From Isoetes taiwanensis (lineage: Eukaryota; Streptophyta; Lycopodiopsida; Isoetales; Isoetaceae), in NCBI GenBank assembly GCA_021234155.1, contig JAJEKV010000017.1, positions 1,605,467 to 1,669,466 on the forward strand: a stretch of DNA of 64,000 nucleotides, read 5' to 3'. The stretch's first letter is position 1; each line of letters opens with the position of its first letter. Under the pieces are notes generated by a model that was not told the DNA's origin, did not search any database, and saw only the letters and a program-made list of their open reading frames with translations. A program made the translations under genes and the position numbers. Positions 1 through 11,962 of this stretch are shown one piece after another.

Positions 1-340
1 ATAACAACTATGGAAAACCATTCCATCACATAAAAATCCATAAAGCCGATCAAAACAATAAAAACAATTTATATGAAAAATTATAGGAAAAGGATAGCCA
101 ATGTGTGGTCGTGACGTCAACAAATCCGACGTGGTGCCTTGGCCTCTGAAAAAAGGGAAAACGTTGAATTTTGACCACTTTATGCAAGTATGAACCAAAT
201 TGCATTGACCTTGGCACTAGTTGAGAAAGCTTGGAGGTCATTATGATCCAAAGCTTTCTTGGAAATTTTGCATTAAGACCCAAAGCTTTGGGGACTAGGC
301 ATGTGAGAATGCATGAGAGATGTTTAAAGCATTCTTATCT

Positions 341-871
341 AGGGTAGGGTCGCCCCCTTTCATGCACTTAAGGAGCAAATAAAAAAATAGGGCCATGGTT
401 GAAGTCAAAATTGGATAAAAATACATTCCTTGGAGAGCTGAGATCTTTCCCTTTCATATGAATCTTAAATCGTGTGATTCTGAGCTACCTATAAAAAGTT
501 ACGGTAGTCGGAGTAGAAGGGGGTCTAATGGCCCCCTCTGCGCAACAGGTTTCCTTCTATCACGCATTGACTTTATTCTTCTGCATTTAGAGCCAAAGAA
601 AACCCTAGAAGAAAAAAAGTGACATGTGCAAGAAAGCCTTCGAAGTTAGCTTTTCAAAGAAACACCCCACCTGTTAAATAAATGTGTGGAAAAAGTTATT
701 CGAGTTTTTATTTACCACGCATTTTTGCCCTTTAAGCGCGCATATATAGCCCTTCAACCGTGCTTTCGAAATCTAAGCCCTTGATTTTGATCTCAACGGC
801 CCATAAACATTAGATAGAGGGCAAAAAGTGCGTGATAGAGGGGCACTCGCAATGGAGGACGACCCTACCCT
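341..871. repeat. Candidate small inverted-repeat (MITE-like) element
   Basis: AGGGTAGGGTCG at 341-352 is matched by its reverse complement CGACCCTACCCT at 860-871. Further inside, CTATCACGCA (near 558) and TGCGTGATAG (near 829) are also complementary, so the two ends pair over more than the terminal 12 bp. No protein is encoded. The flanks share a CTAG context, so I cannot define a target duplication; the class (MITE or chance inverted repeat) is open. Confidence 0.4.
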
Positions 872-1455
872 AGCTAGTCGAGAGATGCTCACATAAAAGC
901 CTAGGTATACATCATAGAAACATTCCTACATGTTTACTTCTGCCAGGTATCACAAAGCCCAGGTGACCATCCAATAGGATTGTCGACCTAGTAGCTGATA
1001 ATGTCCATTGTTTTCCATAGCATTCTATCCCCATTAAAACATAGTACGCTGCTACTTCATTCTTATTATTGTGCTACTGAAAACCACAAGCAATATTAGT
1101 ATCAATGTAGAACTAGGACATGCCATAGACATAGATATCGCAAGACACTAAAAAGTAAGCTTAGGATCAATGGAATAAGCATAATTCAAGGATTAGATGC
1201 TAGAATTACAATCTCGCATGAAATCCAGATACCTTTTTATTGCAGGCGTTTCAAAGAGCTATAGAAGAAGTTATGTCGCATTTGGAGAAAGTGGGTCTCA
1301 TCATGTCATTCCCACTTGTTTTTTGGAATCCTTATTTCAAACTAAAAGGACGTGCGAAACGGTTTGGGGCTTATTTATCATTGAAAATAAGAGTTTTTCC
1401 ATGTGACGTGATTTTGGCTCTTTTTCTTAGATTGGTAGATGAGAAGTCACAAACT

Positions 1456-1871
1456 CCAAAAAAAATTAACACAAACCATTATATATACTACACATTTAAA
1501 TCAAAATCCCCTCGAAACCTCCTTTGGTTTGGGTGCATATTCATGCGGGGGTGCCTCCTGGCATCGAGAGCTGTTGGATGGGCATATCTACAAGTTATTC
1601 CTCGACCTAGACTGTAGATAGCTATCTCCATCTGTAAGGTATGCTCCTACAAGTTTTGGCATACTGTATATGAAATACTATAAGATTTGAGGCAAAACTA
1701 AGTGTTGCTGATTTTATACATGTATTATACCCTTTTTGCGAGTATAAAAGGAGCTCTCGCTGTCCTACATCAACCCCGGTGTGAATATGCACCCAAACCA
1801 AAAGGGGTTTTAGGGGGATTTTAATCTAAAAGTGTAGGATGTAATGGTTTGTGTTAACTTAAAATTTTTTT
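1456..1871. repeat. Foldback element with arms of about 95 bp
   Basis: The stretch 1456-1550 is the near reverse complement of 1774-1871: the left arm reads AATTAACACAAACCATTA and TTTGGTTTGGGTGCATATTC, and the right arm carries the complement of both in reverse order with a few substitutions. The unmatched middle (1551-1773) has no coding sequence. Arms this long relative to the whole fit a foldback-type or MITE-type DNA element, or an inverted duplication. No clear target duplication was found. Confidence 0.75.
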
Positions 1872-3347
1872 GGCCCCTTCGGGGTCTTCGGAATTGTATA
1901 AGGATAAGATGCTAATACTCTTCATCACATTCACAATAAGCATAGAGCCTTTGAAAAGAGACATGTAGCAAATTATCCTTGATAACAAGAAGGATAAAAA
2001 GGATATACGCATTAGTATTAGAGCTTGCCAATTGAATCCTATTGCACTTTAGGTGTTTAGGTGGTATAAAGAATACGAAATTGACATGAAAGCAAATAAG
2101 ATGTATATACTGAACCAATCTTATCTTTTTGATGAGAAGCTGCATATTCTGAAGCTATCTTTTTGATGTGAAGATGCATATTTTTGAATTAGAAGAACCT
2201 ATATTCTTAATTCAAAATTCAATTATGGAAAGCCATTAAAGATTTCTATCACATTGAAATCACACTGAGCATCGGTGTCGCATTAAAGATTTTCAACTTA
2301 ATCCAAAGTCTAAAATCTTTAACTTTTGTACATGGTCCTACAACAGATTCTTGTAATGTAAAAGAACAAAAAATGATTTGTATTTGCCAATATGAATTAA
2401 ACTATGTCTAAGTGAAGCGGTGTAAGAAAAAAAATGAAAAGCCACCTTTTAAATCTAAGGAAAGCTATCAAAATGCCCCTATATTTTACAAAAATTACCA
2501 AAATACCCTTAAAAAATGGAGTGTTTGGCTAAAATGGTAATAACTTCTTTGTGACTCATCAAGCATTCCAATGATAGTAGAACATCAAAAACGGAGTTGG
2601 AATCTCCAAGTTATGGTCATGGAATAAATTACTACTCCTATATTTTAGTGTAGCCAAAATAGGTTTAGCTAAACTACCTTCAAATTGGGGCTAGAAGTTT
2701 CTAACACTTGGCTAAACTAAATGGTTTTTTTCCATCACAGTTTCTTGCTTTTGGCTAAACTTTCACAAAATGGAAAGGCAAATATTAGCCATCACGCTAT
2801 AGTGATTTAAAAAAATTCAAGCATTTTGGTAAAGACATTGAATTTATTGTAAATACATAAATCAAGACACAAACATACATGAATATGTTCAAAAACCTAA
2901 AAAAAAGGGGACTACATTGTTCCTTTTCCTCTATAATGCTTCAACTTTGTACTTGGAGCAAGAAAGAAAGTGGAAACAAAAAAGAAAAATATAAACCCTA
3001 TTTGAAATTTCTTAAAGTTAGTACATACATTGGTGTTGAATTTCAGGCTAATCTATCCATTTTTCCAAGCCCACTCTATCTTAGATTTAGCTAATCGATG
3101 TCCTGATGGATATGTCTAGAGGTAAAGGTTTGGCTATTCAACCTAAAAACTCACTTGGGTGGCAAAAAAATTGGGCTAAAATTTTCTTTTTTTTGGCATT
3201 TTTCCCATTTACTTTAGCCATTTTTCTTGGCAAAACTGCTACAAAATAGCCATTTGGCTAACCTTAGCCGTTATTTTATTCCATGGTTATGGTGCTTTAA
3301 ATATGGGTTTTAAAAAACAACTCAAAACAGCATAACTTGTGAATTTC

Positions 3348-3361
3348 AACTCTACAACTAT
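3348..3361. repeat. LINE target-site duplication, left copy
   Basis: AACTCTACAACTAT at 3348-3361 is repeated exactly at 9043-9056, directly after the LINE poly-A tail. The first two A bases are ambiguous with the tail. This defines the insertion point of the LINE inside the MULE. Confidence 0.92.
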
Positions 3362-3388
3362 ACAAGAGCAAAAAGGAGTTGAAGAACA

Positions 3389-5141
3389 ATGTCGGTGGCG
3401 CAGACTATAGCGGCAACAGGAGACGGAAAGGGGCCAAGCCCCGGAGAGAAAGTCGTACGCCCAGCCCCGGAGGCTGCACCCAGCGACTCGTCAATAGCAG
3501 AATTCGGCTTTGGAGAAACAGGTTCTGTAAGTAACGGCAAAAAGATAGGTCGATGGGATTGGGGTTTGCAGAAGCGGGAATCTTTGATCATGGCAAGACA
3601 AGGAATGCTGGCAGAAGAAAAGATGGAACTTGAAACAGTAAATCATGTACCTGGAAAAGGAGAAACAGAGGTAAATAGTTCGCCTTTAGCCATAGATTGC
3701 TGTACGGAAGATAAGCAAATGGGACTGTTGAAAAATTGTGGGAATAAGGAGCCCGTTGTTAATAATAATGCAGCTGCAAGTTCTAATCCATAGAAACAGG
3801 GAAAGACAGTGGAAAGAATCATAAGGCCCAGGTTTTCAGAATGGATTAAGAAAGGATTCTCTAATGATTCCCGTAGCGGCAGAGTAGAAGAGGCACTGAA
3901 TTCCCTTTCTTCCAAAAACTCATCCACCAGCTTAGAACAACTCCTTCAATCAGTAGACTGTAAGGCAGAACAGGGCAGCCTAAAAATAACGGCGATTGAT
4001 CACTCTAAACATGTCAGGAACATGGAGAATTTAATTTCTAAAGCAGTGGTGGGGTTTTTTACGGGAGGCTTTTTAGATTACAGGAAGTTACAAGCATGGC
4101 TTACCAGGCATCTGGACGCTCCAAAAATGCCACAGTTTCAGAGCATCAAAGCTATTGGCGGTAACTTTTTTCTTATATTATTTGATGACGAAAAAGCTGT
4201 GGAAAAGATAGTATCCAGAGGAGTGGATCGGTTTGCAGGAGAATTTGTGTTATATCAATATTATACTCCAGGTTTTACCCCAGATAAAATGTCTGCAGTT
4301 ACTTCCTTGTTGGTTTGAGATAGAACAACTGCCACCGGATATGCTAGATCCAGAATTTTTAATTGCCATAGCAAAGAACTTAGGGTCTTATATAACTCAC
4401 TCGATAGCAAAGGGCCCAAGGATTTGTGTGGGCATCACTGCAGCGGAGGGTATTCCGCAGTTTACTATCGTGCAAAGTGGGATATATTACTCTTTGTTCA
4501 AGTTAAGACTCATAAATGGATGGGAAATTAGAAGAATGTTCCCCACAATGGAAATTAAAGGTTTGAAAGATTGCTTCATGTTCAGGCGAGAAACGCAAAG
4601 CAATGTTAAAGTGGCAGATGAGGAGGCAACAAAACCAAATGGGGAAAAAAATGTGAGGGATCATTTAAATTCAAGTGAAAGGGAACATGAAGAAATCTCA
4701 ACCTTTAAAGACAATCTAGAACTAGGGAAGGAGCAAGTGCGAGAGAAGGACTTAGAAAACAAAATGGAACAAGTGAATCAGGAAGAGTGGGCGATAGTAC
4801 AACACAAAAATGGTGGCAGACTCAAAAATCAAATGCGAAAGAGGATCCCCAATTCAGGGGGCTCCACAAAAATTCTTAAAGGTTATAACTGTTCCAATAA
4901 TAAAGCAACAATAGAGAATCATGATAAGGAAGCGCCTACTGATTACATGGCAATAGAATATCAAGCTGTTAATGGGGAGTTCCCAGTGCATAATAACAGA
5001 TGGGCTGATTTGCCAATGGACGAAAGTATGGAGAATCTAGAAAGTATGGAGAACTATGTTAGTGAAACACCAAGAAAAAGGAGAATCACATCAGGACAGG
5101 AAGAGCAATATTGTGCAGCGACACCCGCCCAAACAATCTAA
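3389..5141 (+). pseudogene. LINE ORF1 (DUF4283-like RNA-binding protein), broken
   Basis: Plant L1 ORF1 proteins bind element RNA. The frame opens at ATG 3389 and is broken by an in-frame TAG at 3791-3793. It continues to about 4318, then shifts frame and continues to 5141. The central part (about 4010-4570) matches the DUF4283 pattern: a GFL..Y..LQ.WL segment, an IGGNFFLILFDDE strand, then after the shift LPP..LDPEFL..IAKNLG. The C-terminal part is charged and rich in E, K and N. I see no CCHC zinc knuckle, which many plant ORF1 proteins have after this domain. Family assignment is by pattern recognition. Confidence 0.8.
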
Positions 5142-5155
5142 TGTGTTCTCTAATG

Positions 5156-5918
5156 GAGCAAAAAGTGCTGAGCTAGAATATCAGAGGGATAAAATCTTCT
5201 GAGGCCAAAGGCAGTAGACTTTCTCTAGCATTGAAAAAAATTTGTCCAGATATTGTTTGTCTACAGGAACATAAATATAAAAGGGAAGAAGTAGGGATTT
5301 TGCTTAATATATTAGGGAAAGAGTATGTGGGCATCATATCTTCTAGTGGCAGGAACCTTTATTGCTTGGAAGAAACAACTGAATGTTTTATCGACATATA
5401 TTGATCACTTTGGGAGGTGCGCAATAGTAACATGGTATGCTCATGGTAAAAAGTGGGGTGTGATAAATATTTATGCACATAATCAAGCTAGACAGAGGTC
5501 ATCCCTATGGGCCAGTGTAAAGAATAAGCTGAAAAACTTTGACCGTGACGTATTATGGATTTTGGTCGGGGACTTTAACATGGTGGAAAATAGCAGTGAT
5601 AGATACGGGAGCGGGACTGATGTTGTACATGGATTCGAAAGGGAGCAATGGATGAGTATGCTCAATGAGTTGGGATTCATTGAAATACAAGGTGATCCAG
5701 GATTTATGTGGTGTAATGGCTGGATTGGAGATGGCAGGGCATATGCGCGACATGATAGATGTTATATAAGCTCTCAGGCCATGCAAGAAAGGAACATGTC
5801 ATTGTATCGGCATAACCTCTTAGAGAACTCCATTTCAGATCATAATCCGCAGTTAATATGCTCCTCTAGAGCTAGCACCTTTAAACCCGCTTTTAAAAAA
5901 AAGCAGTCTTCAAGTTGA
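5156..5918 (+). pseudogene. LINE ORF2 endonuclease domain, broken
   Basis: This is the N-terminal part of ORF2, an exo_endo_phos-type endonuclease that nicks target DNA to prime reverse transcription. The first strand reads NIRGI near 5177, and the Trp expected before it is a TAG stop (one base from TGG). DIVCLQEHK follows near 5245 with the metal-binding Glu. A frameshift near 5320 moves the rest into the frame starting at 5325. There the GDFN motif (near 5570) and the catalytic SDHNP motif (near 5837) are present. After 5918 the frame is closed by a stop, and the linker to the reverse transcriptase is in other frames. Confidence 0.88.
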
Positions 5919-6242
5919 ACCCCAGTGTTTCTCAAGATGAAGGCTTCAAAACTTCGGTGTAAGCGATCCGGATTGCAGCTAGAAAAAATAAGCGAGGAAT
6001 GGAAGCCATGATTGCGTCTTTAGCAAATTAAAAAATTAAGCTAAAGCTTGGGGTCATGACAAGGTGGCTGAAGAAAATGCTTTGCTGGAATCACTATATG
6101 CACTGATGTAACTTAGAAGAAATGTCACTAGTTCAGGTGAAAGGGAAAAAGCAGTTTTGCTGGAAATTAAGAAACTAGAATTGGTCAAAATTCAACAAGT
6201 CAAAATTAAAGCAGGATTGACATGGATTAAGGAAGGTGACAA
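5919..6242 (+). pseudogene. Decayed linker between endonuclease and reverse transcriptase
   Basis: This lies inside the LINE ORF2. All three forward frames have stops, but short runs such as WIKEGD just before 6243 are the usual lead-in to the reverse transcriptase region of plant LINEs. No separate gene is present. Confidence 0.6.
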
Positions 6243-8106
6243 ATGTACGTGTTTCTTTTTAGGGCTCAAGGCGAGGAGGAAACAATCACCACGTTGTCTT
6301 TAATACGGGGGGAGGATCGGATCCATCATTCTAAATCCTCGGCAGTGAAAGAGGTTGTTTTCAAATATTTTGAGGATTTCTTTAAAAAAAAGAATATAAA
6401 TTTTCAAAGTTGCTTTGAGGAGTTAATTCTTTCAAAGGTGGTATCTAAAGTATCTGCATCGCAAAGGGAACAACTCGGACAGCCGCTCTCCATCGAGGAT
6501 ATGCGTGAGGCTGTTTATTCTTTGGCTAAAAACAAATGTCCGGGTATTGACGGCATTCCAAAGAGAATTTTTTCAGGAATATTGGGAATGGGTACAACGG
6601 TTTGTATACTGAAGCCTATCGGACTTTGTCTACAAGCGAATAAGTTGGACAACAAACTAAAACACCGTGTATTACCCTAATCCCGAAGGTGAAGGATCCA
6701 AAAAGTCATAGGGAACTGGAGGCCTATTACCTTGTCATCAACCTTCTATAAAATTATAGCAAAAGGATATGCGGAAAAAATAAAGCCTATTTTGATGGAA
6801 CATATATCCAAAGTCCAGTCAGGATTCATTCCAGGAAGAAGTATTCTCAGTAATATTGCAGCAGCCTTTGAAGGCATACATTGGGCAAGAAAGACACACA
6901 TCGAAGGTACTCTATCTAAAGCTTGACTTTAAAAGGCATATGACAAAGTGAGCTGGTCCTTTTTTGAAAAAGATGTTGCTTGCTTTTCTACCGTGGGATG
7001 AATTTACTAACATTGTGACAAAATTGCTGAAATCATCGCGTGCTTCTGTGTTGCTTTTCAGGGAGACTTCCCCTATCTTTGAAGTGAGCAGGGGCATTCG
7101 GCAAGGTTGCCCCTTGGCGCCTTTTCTTTTTTATATTGTTGCAGAAGGGCTATCTCAGGTACTGTTGGCAGCAATGGAAGATAGGGTTATAACAGGGCTG
7201 CAGATGGCGGATGGATCGCAACAAATCTGTAACCAATATGCCGATGATACTTTCTTGTTCTTAGAAGCCCTAGAAATAAATCTCCTGAATGCGAAACAGC
7301 TGCTGGATTCCTTCTCTATAGCATCAGGTTGTTTTCTTAACTGGAACAAGTGTGCAGCCATTTGGCCACTAGATGAGCCTCTCCTGGCTCATGTTGCCAC
7401 TTTTCCTTGGACCACTGTACCTGTTGGGTCCTCTTCGAAGTTGTTGGGTGTTCCAATCGGGGTGTGCATCTCATCCTCGAATATTTGGGATGAGATCCTG
7501 CTCAGTTTAGACAAACATTTGAGATGGTGGAAAGTTGGTAAGCTCTCTATGGTGGGAAGAATCGTCGTAGCCAAATCAGTGCTAAGCAGTACCCATATTT
7601 ATGCTACATCAGTGTTGTTGGCTCCTGAATCAAAGCTAACAGAGCTATCAAAAATGGTGCGGAATTTTGTTTGGGGTGGAAACGAGGAAGGGGCAAATAT
7701 CAAAGTGGCTTGGAGGAAATGCTTGAGATCTAAATCACATGGAGGACTAGGAATGCTGGACTTTAAGTTACATAGCAAGATCTTAGTGTGCAAATTCATG
7801 TGGGAAATCCTTCAACAAGGTTCGACGTCTTCGGGCCTTGAACTCCTCAAACAATCACTAACTCACTGTATACGATGTGGAAAGCCATCCCATAAAGCAA
7901 ATTTACCATGGGCCCTGTTTTATAAATTGAGGCCATATCGGAGCTTCACCGCTTTTCTTAAAGGATTACTTAAGCTTGGAAGACGCTTAAAGTTCTATGG
8001 CGCTTGGACATCAAAAATTGTTCCTCAAGATCTATGCCCGTGGTGGTGGTCGCAAGTAGAAAACCCGATGAGGTCGCATGCCACTTTTTTTTCAGCAGGT
8101 GAATAA
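6243..8106 (+). pseudogene. LINE ORF2 reverse transcriptase, broken
   Basis: RNA-dependent DNA polymerase of the LINE. The N-terminal part has KNKCPGIDGIP (near 6528). A frame change near 6680 is followed by the FYKIIAK...QSGFIPGR segment (6740-6840). DFKKAYDKVSW lies near 6927-6956 in another frame. RGIRQGCPLAP is near 7090, and the catalytic YADDT box is at 7237-7251. The thumb and connection region continues with RWWKVGKLSMVGR (near 7525) and FVWGG (near 7668). The stretch 6964-8106 is one open frame, so the fingers are damaged and the palm is intact. A final shift moves the C-terminus into the next frame. Confidence 0.93.
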
Positions 8107-8908
8107 AAGAACACAAAACAGATGGATTGTGGCAGGTATCTCTTGCGTTGGAGATTGGTACCAAGGTGGTGTGCGACGCTCTTGGGAGTCATTTCAAAGC
8201 GAGTTTAAGGTGAAATTACGGGACAAACGAGTTTGGGAAATGGTATTGGCCAATATTCCAACCTATGCTTCTCCACAGGTAGGGGCTTTTTACCTACCTC
8301 ATGAAAACCTTGATAAAAAACATTTTGTGACAAAGGCGTACAAGATTATGCATGTGAACGAAGCGATGAATCTTCATCCCCAATGGGAGGTAACAGCAGA
8401 AGATGACCAACTCAATCAAATATGGAAATGGGTCTGGAAGAGCCACTTGCCACCAAAGGTATCCACACTACTATGGCAAATCTTGCATAGAGCAATCAGG
8501 GTCAACATATTAGTAAATAAGTTCAACTCTGATGTCTCACCGAGTTGCCCAATGTGCGGCCTGGAAGCAGAGACGATTGAACATTGTTTCATGCACTGCA
8601 CAGAACTCCGTCCGGTATGGGAACAAGTGAAGGAAGTGTTTGGGACCTCTTTACCAGATAAAGAGCTTTTGTTAGGTATGTATCCATCATCTTGGCCAAC
8701 TGAAAAGAAAGTTGCTCTGAACTTATGTAAAGGATGGCTCCTATGGCTAATATGGAAGAGGCGGAGAAAGTTAGTGTTTTCCCAAGAGTATATTCATTTC
8801 AATAGCCTAGGGCCATCTTTAAAGCAGAAGATCCGCCAATATCTTATAGCATTTGAAGAAGAGGAGTGGGCTTCTCAAGTCCACGACTCTATTTTATCGT
8901 TCCTGTAA
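8078..8908 (+). pseudogene. LINE ORF2 C-terminal zinc region (zf-RVT)
   Basis: This is the carboxy end of plant L1 ORF2. It contains KSHLPPKVSTLLW (near 8440) and the Cys/His cluster CPMCG...EHCFMHC (8547-8601), which is the zf-RVT signature often seen near the end of plant LINE polyproteins. It overlaps the preceding frame by 29 bases, a +1 shift relative to the reverse transcriptase frame rather than a separate gene. The stop at 8906-8908 is followed by the 3' UTR and poly-A. Confidence 0.88.
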
Positions 8909-9029
8909 AAGTTCCAAATCCACAGCTAAGTGATTATTCTACACAAACAAACATGTTGTGTAGGTGTATGATACCACTTGGCATACGTATGTAATTGATG
9001 AGCATCAATTAATATATTTCTGATCTTTC

Positions 9030-9056
9030 AAAAAAAAAAAAAAACTCTACAACTAT
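9030..9056 (+). other. LINE poly-A tail and right target duplication
   Basis: An A-run of about 14 bases (9030-9044) ends the LINE, and the second copy of the duplication ends at 9056. The right part of the MULE resumes directly after it. Confidence 0.92.
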
Positions 9057-9190
9057 CATGAGACAATTTTTGCATTTGATGAGCCACAAAAACTATATTG
9101 CTATATTACCTAGAATGCCCTTCCTTTGAAGGGCATTTTGGTAATTTTTGCAAAATATAGGGGCATTTTGGTAACTTTCCCTTAAATCTA

Positions 9191-9708
9191 TGTGAGAAAG
9201 TCTAGTGCTGTTGTGGCAGTAATCAGTATCATTTAACAGTTGGTGGAATTACTTCCTTCGTCCTCGTTTAAATTTACCTACTTGATGACACACATATCTC
9301 ATTATTCCAACTACAAGGACTTATGCCAGTAAGTATTAAGACAATGGCAGAGCCTTTATTATGGTTGGGCATGTGTTGTCTAGAGCTTTCTAGCAGCACT
9401 ACCAACAATAGTTGTGTCCAAATGGACAAATTAATTCATGGTCCATTGTTTAGCAGAGTTTCTTGCAAGTAGTTGCAGATGTCAGTAAAACAAAGAAGCA
9501 TTAAGATCAAGCATAGAAACAAGTCTAAGCAGTGCAAAGCATCTGCAAAAAGGATCTATAGTTTTGATTCAACTCAAATACAAAGTACCCAGCCTATTCC
9601 GGATATCTGGATTTTGGGCTCCCTTTAGCCTGATATATACAAGCTACAGTTGCCTCAAGCTCGTTCCGGAGTTACAAAAGAGTCCTCAAGCTATAGTATC
9701 CTTTTTCT
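9191..9708. other. Intergenic gap, nothing recognised
   Basis: No coding frame, RNA gene or repeat that I can support is visible between the MULE and the LTR element. Confidence 0.5.
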
Positions 9709-9914
9709 TGAATTGTAGACAGAAGAGAAAGAAATAAATGCAGATAATATATTCAATATAGAAGATTGGTTGCACAGGCCTCAACCATAACCTAGATATA
9801 TTGAGACACGACTATTCATATAGGACGTGACTCTATATGACACCATGTTGTCATGTGCCACATCAGCGTGACCATGTGACTAAGACTGAGTTGGCGGGGT
9901 GTCATGTTCTAACA
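9709..9914 (-). repeat. 3' LTR of the small LTR element
   Basis: On the minus strand this begins TGTTAGAACATGACACC and ends in CA. It shares long blocks with 11963-12191, such as AATGCAGATAATATATTC and ATATAGGACGTGACTC. Confidence 0.82.
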
Positions 9915-9956
9915 CCCTCTTTCAAGCGAACAACTCAGCCGTGATCATAATCAGCT

Positions 9957-11940
9957 TCATATCTCAGGATCTAAATTAGGAACTTGAACATGGAGTACTG
10001 TTCTTAGCTTAGCTGCAGTCCATATTGAGATATTCTGGCTTATGCAACTCATCACCAAATCAACTAAAATAAGCTTCTCAAGACTAGTAATAAGAATTGA
10101 TGTGCATATAATAGCCCATGTTTTGTGTAGGCTTGAATGCCTGTGAGTGGATCTGCAACTCAAAGCCCTTGCATATTCATTGCTGAACTTTGCTTCAATA
10201 TAACACCTTCCATGTGCTTTGTATTTTAGTATAAATGGATCTGCCTTCCCTTGTTGTGCACTGTGTGCACCTTCAGTTTGAATCTCAGAATAATCTATGT
10301 TGTTCATATTCACTACTCCCTCCCTTGACTAGCAAGAGTTAGAGCTTATAGGTCCGTTAAAATTCAAAAATGTATCTTGTGGACAAACATAATCTTTCTC
10401 CTTTGGTAATTTGTTCAACCTTGATAAAATCTACATCAGCCTCAAGCTATTCTTGTATTCAATCCCTCCCTTAATGTTAGCTCCAACTGCATTTTGTGCA
10501 TTGGGGATGGAATAGGGATATTTGAGATCTCTATTTTATGCAATGTCATTGCTTGCATTTCTTCCTTCTACTCCAACCTTAGCCTCTTCATCATTAACAA
10601 GAGCATGTTCTATGGATTGAGAATTCCTGTGGAAGCAACTATATGCATTCTTGTACACTGGATAAAAGCATTTTCCAATTACGATCCGAAATTCATAAAT
10701 TCCAGACGGTTTTGTGTCTACTTCTGCTGGCATTTGTGTTCCAGTGCTGCATGCTCATTGACTACAACATAGCCAAATCTGCTTCTTGCTACTGGAAGGT
10801 CCTTTCTACTTGGACAATGGCACATGCTTGAGTCTCTTCTGTAATCTCTTCAACAACAACGTCTGAGGGATTTTCAACAAAATTCAAAGGAACTGCAGAA
10901 TCTCCAACGACAATAAATTCTACTACCATGACGCCAGTCCAGTCTTTTGTTGGCATCTGCATTTCTTCTGCAACTATATTTCTCTCCCCTAAATTGTCTT
11001 GGGGAATTGGAAGAGAAATTAGACTGATGCATGATCTTTCCTTGTACGCCATAAATTCTTCGTCAGCATCCTTCTGGCTATCTCCTGCGGTCTTTTCACC
11101 ACCTTTGGCTTCTGGAATTGGCATCCCTATTGCTATCTCCATTTGCATAGGGTTTTCTGCTGTGGCATCTACAATCCCAGAATTTTTATCTGCAACATTT
11201 TATGGCATCCGTAGATCTTCACGAACATGGTCATCAGTCATTTATCCATGCAATTGGTCACCAAATATGGCATTTTCTTCAATTTTGATATCATTCTGAT
11301 CTTCTGAGACAATTTTGATTGCCCCATTCTTGGCCACCATGTCTGCAACCATGTGCTATCTTGGACAAATTCTAATTTCGGCTTCAATAGCCATGGGATT
11401 TCTGTTTGGAATAGATAGGTGCATATGGATATCTTCTGCGGCCTCTTTTGGATATAATCTCATCCCGACGAGATCTACTGCAACAACATCTAACCCCATC
11501 TGGCCCCATCCATATGCTTAAATGCATGGGCTCTAATCTGGGCATCGATATTTTTGAATCTTCTTTCACTGCAATTCCATCACCTTTCCAATATCTGGCA
11601 GCCATATCAAATCTCCTAGTCCCTTGGACTTTAATCTTGACTACAATGAATAACTTTTGAGGGTTCTCTTCAGCAGCAGTCTTCGAAACGTGGGGTATTT
11701 CTTGACTTCATCAAGAGGCTCCACATGGTCTCCATACTTGGCCTTCTCTTTTTCTTCTTCATGAATAGGAGCCCTTGCAGAAAAGCATGCAGTTATGCGG
11801 CCTTCAATTTTAAATTGAAATCTTTAAAACATTTCTTCAACCGAATTCTTTTCTTCTTTCTTAATATCTTCTCAGCAGGAGGTTCTCCTACTTCCTCCTT
11901 TATAGTTGCGTCCTAGGATCGGATTAGAAGTATGCAGAGC
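9957..11940 (-). pseudogene. Interior of the small LTR element with unidentified coding remnants
   Basis: Read on the minus strand, several open stretches lie end to end: about 11605-11384, 11148-10789 and 10313-9957. The first includes RRFDMAARYWKGDGIAV, a well-ordered protein-like run; the second is acidic with the run GDSAVPLNFVENPSD. Neither matches gag, protease, polymerase or integrase motifs that I know. They may be a divergent gag-like gene or captured host sequence. The stretch is broken by stops and no start is supported. Confidence 0.35.
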
Positions 11941-11962
11941 AGACTCTGATACCATCTTAAAT

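Larger units (their letters stand above)
1..2448. other. Intergenic DNA, no gene recognised
   Basis: No reading frame in this stretch looks like a protein family I know; the short frames present are low complexity or lack any motif. Two small inverted-repeat elements lie inside it (341-871 and 1456-1871) and are listed separately. The right edge is set by the 9-bp target duplication of the Mutator-like element. Confidence 0.6.
3362..9042 (+). mobile_element. L1-type LINE retrotransposon, full length but inactive
   Basis: This 5.68-kb non-LTR retrotransposon has the usual plant L1 order: ORF1 (3389-5141), then ORF2 with apurinic-type endonuclease (5156-5918), reverse transcriptase (6243-8106) and a C-terminal zf-RVT zinc region (8078-8908), then a short 3' UTR and a poly-A tract. 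It is flanked by a 14-bp target duplication. The 5' end appears complete because ORF1 starts 28 bp after the duplication. Several stops and frameshifts break both ORFs, so it cannot move on its own. An intact-looking target duplication with many coding lesions means insertion was old enough for decay but not for loss of the ends. Confidence 0.95.
2449..9190. mobile_element. Non-autonomous Mutator-like element (MULE) split by a LINE
   Basis: A 9-bp direct repeat TTAAATCTA flanks the unit at 2449-2457 and 9182-9190. The element ends are inverted repeats: the left starts AGGAAAGCTATCAAAATGCC (2458) and the right end, read in reverse complement, is GGGAAAGTTACCAAAATGCC. The similarity continues inward for about 180 bp (CCTATATTTT, TGTGACTCATCAA and AAGTTATG blocks). 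Nine-bp duplications with long terminal inverted repeats starting G-rich are typical of plant MULEs. Removing the LINE and one copy of its target duplication leaves about 1.03 kb, too short for a transposase. The interior is rich in TTGGCTAAA-type repeats. Confidence 0.85.

Noticed and set aside
3358-3591. Minus frame overlapping LINE ORF1
   Set aside because: Shadow of the ORF1 reading frame.
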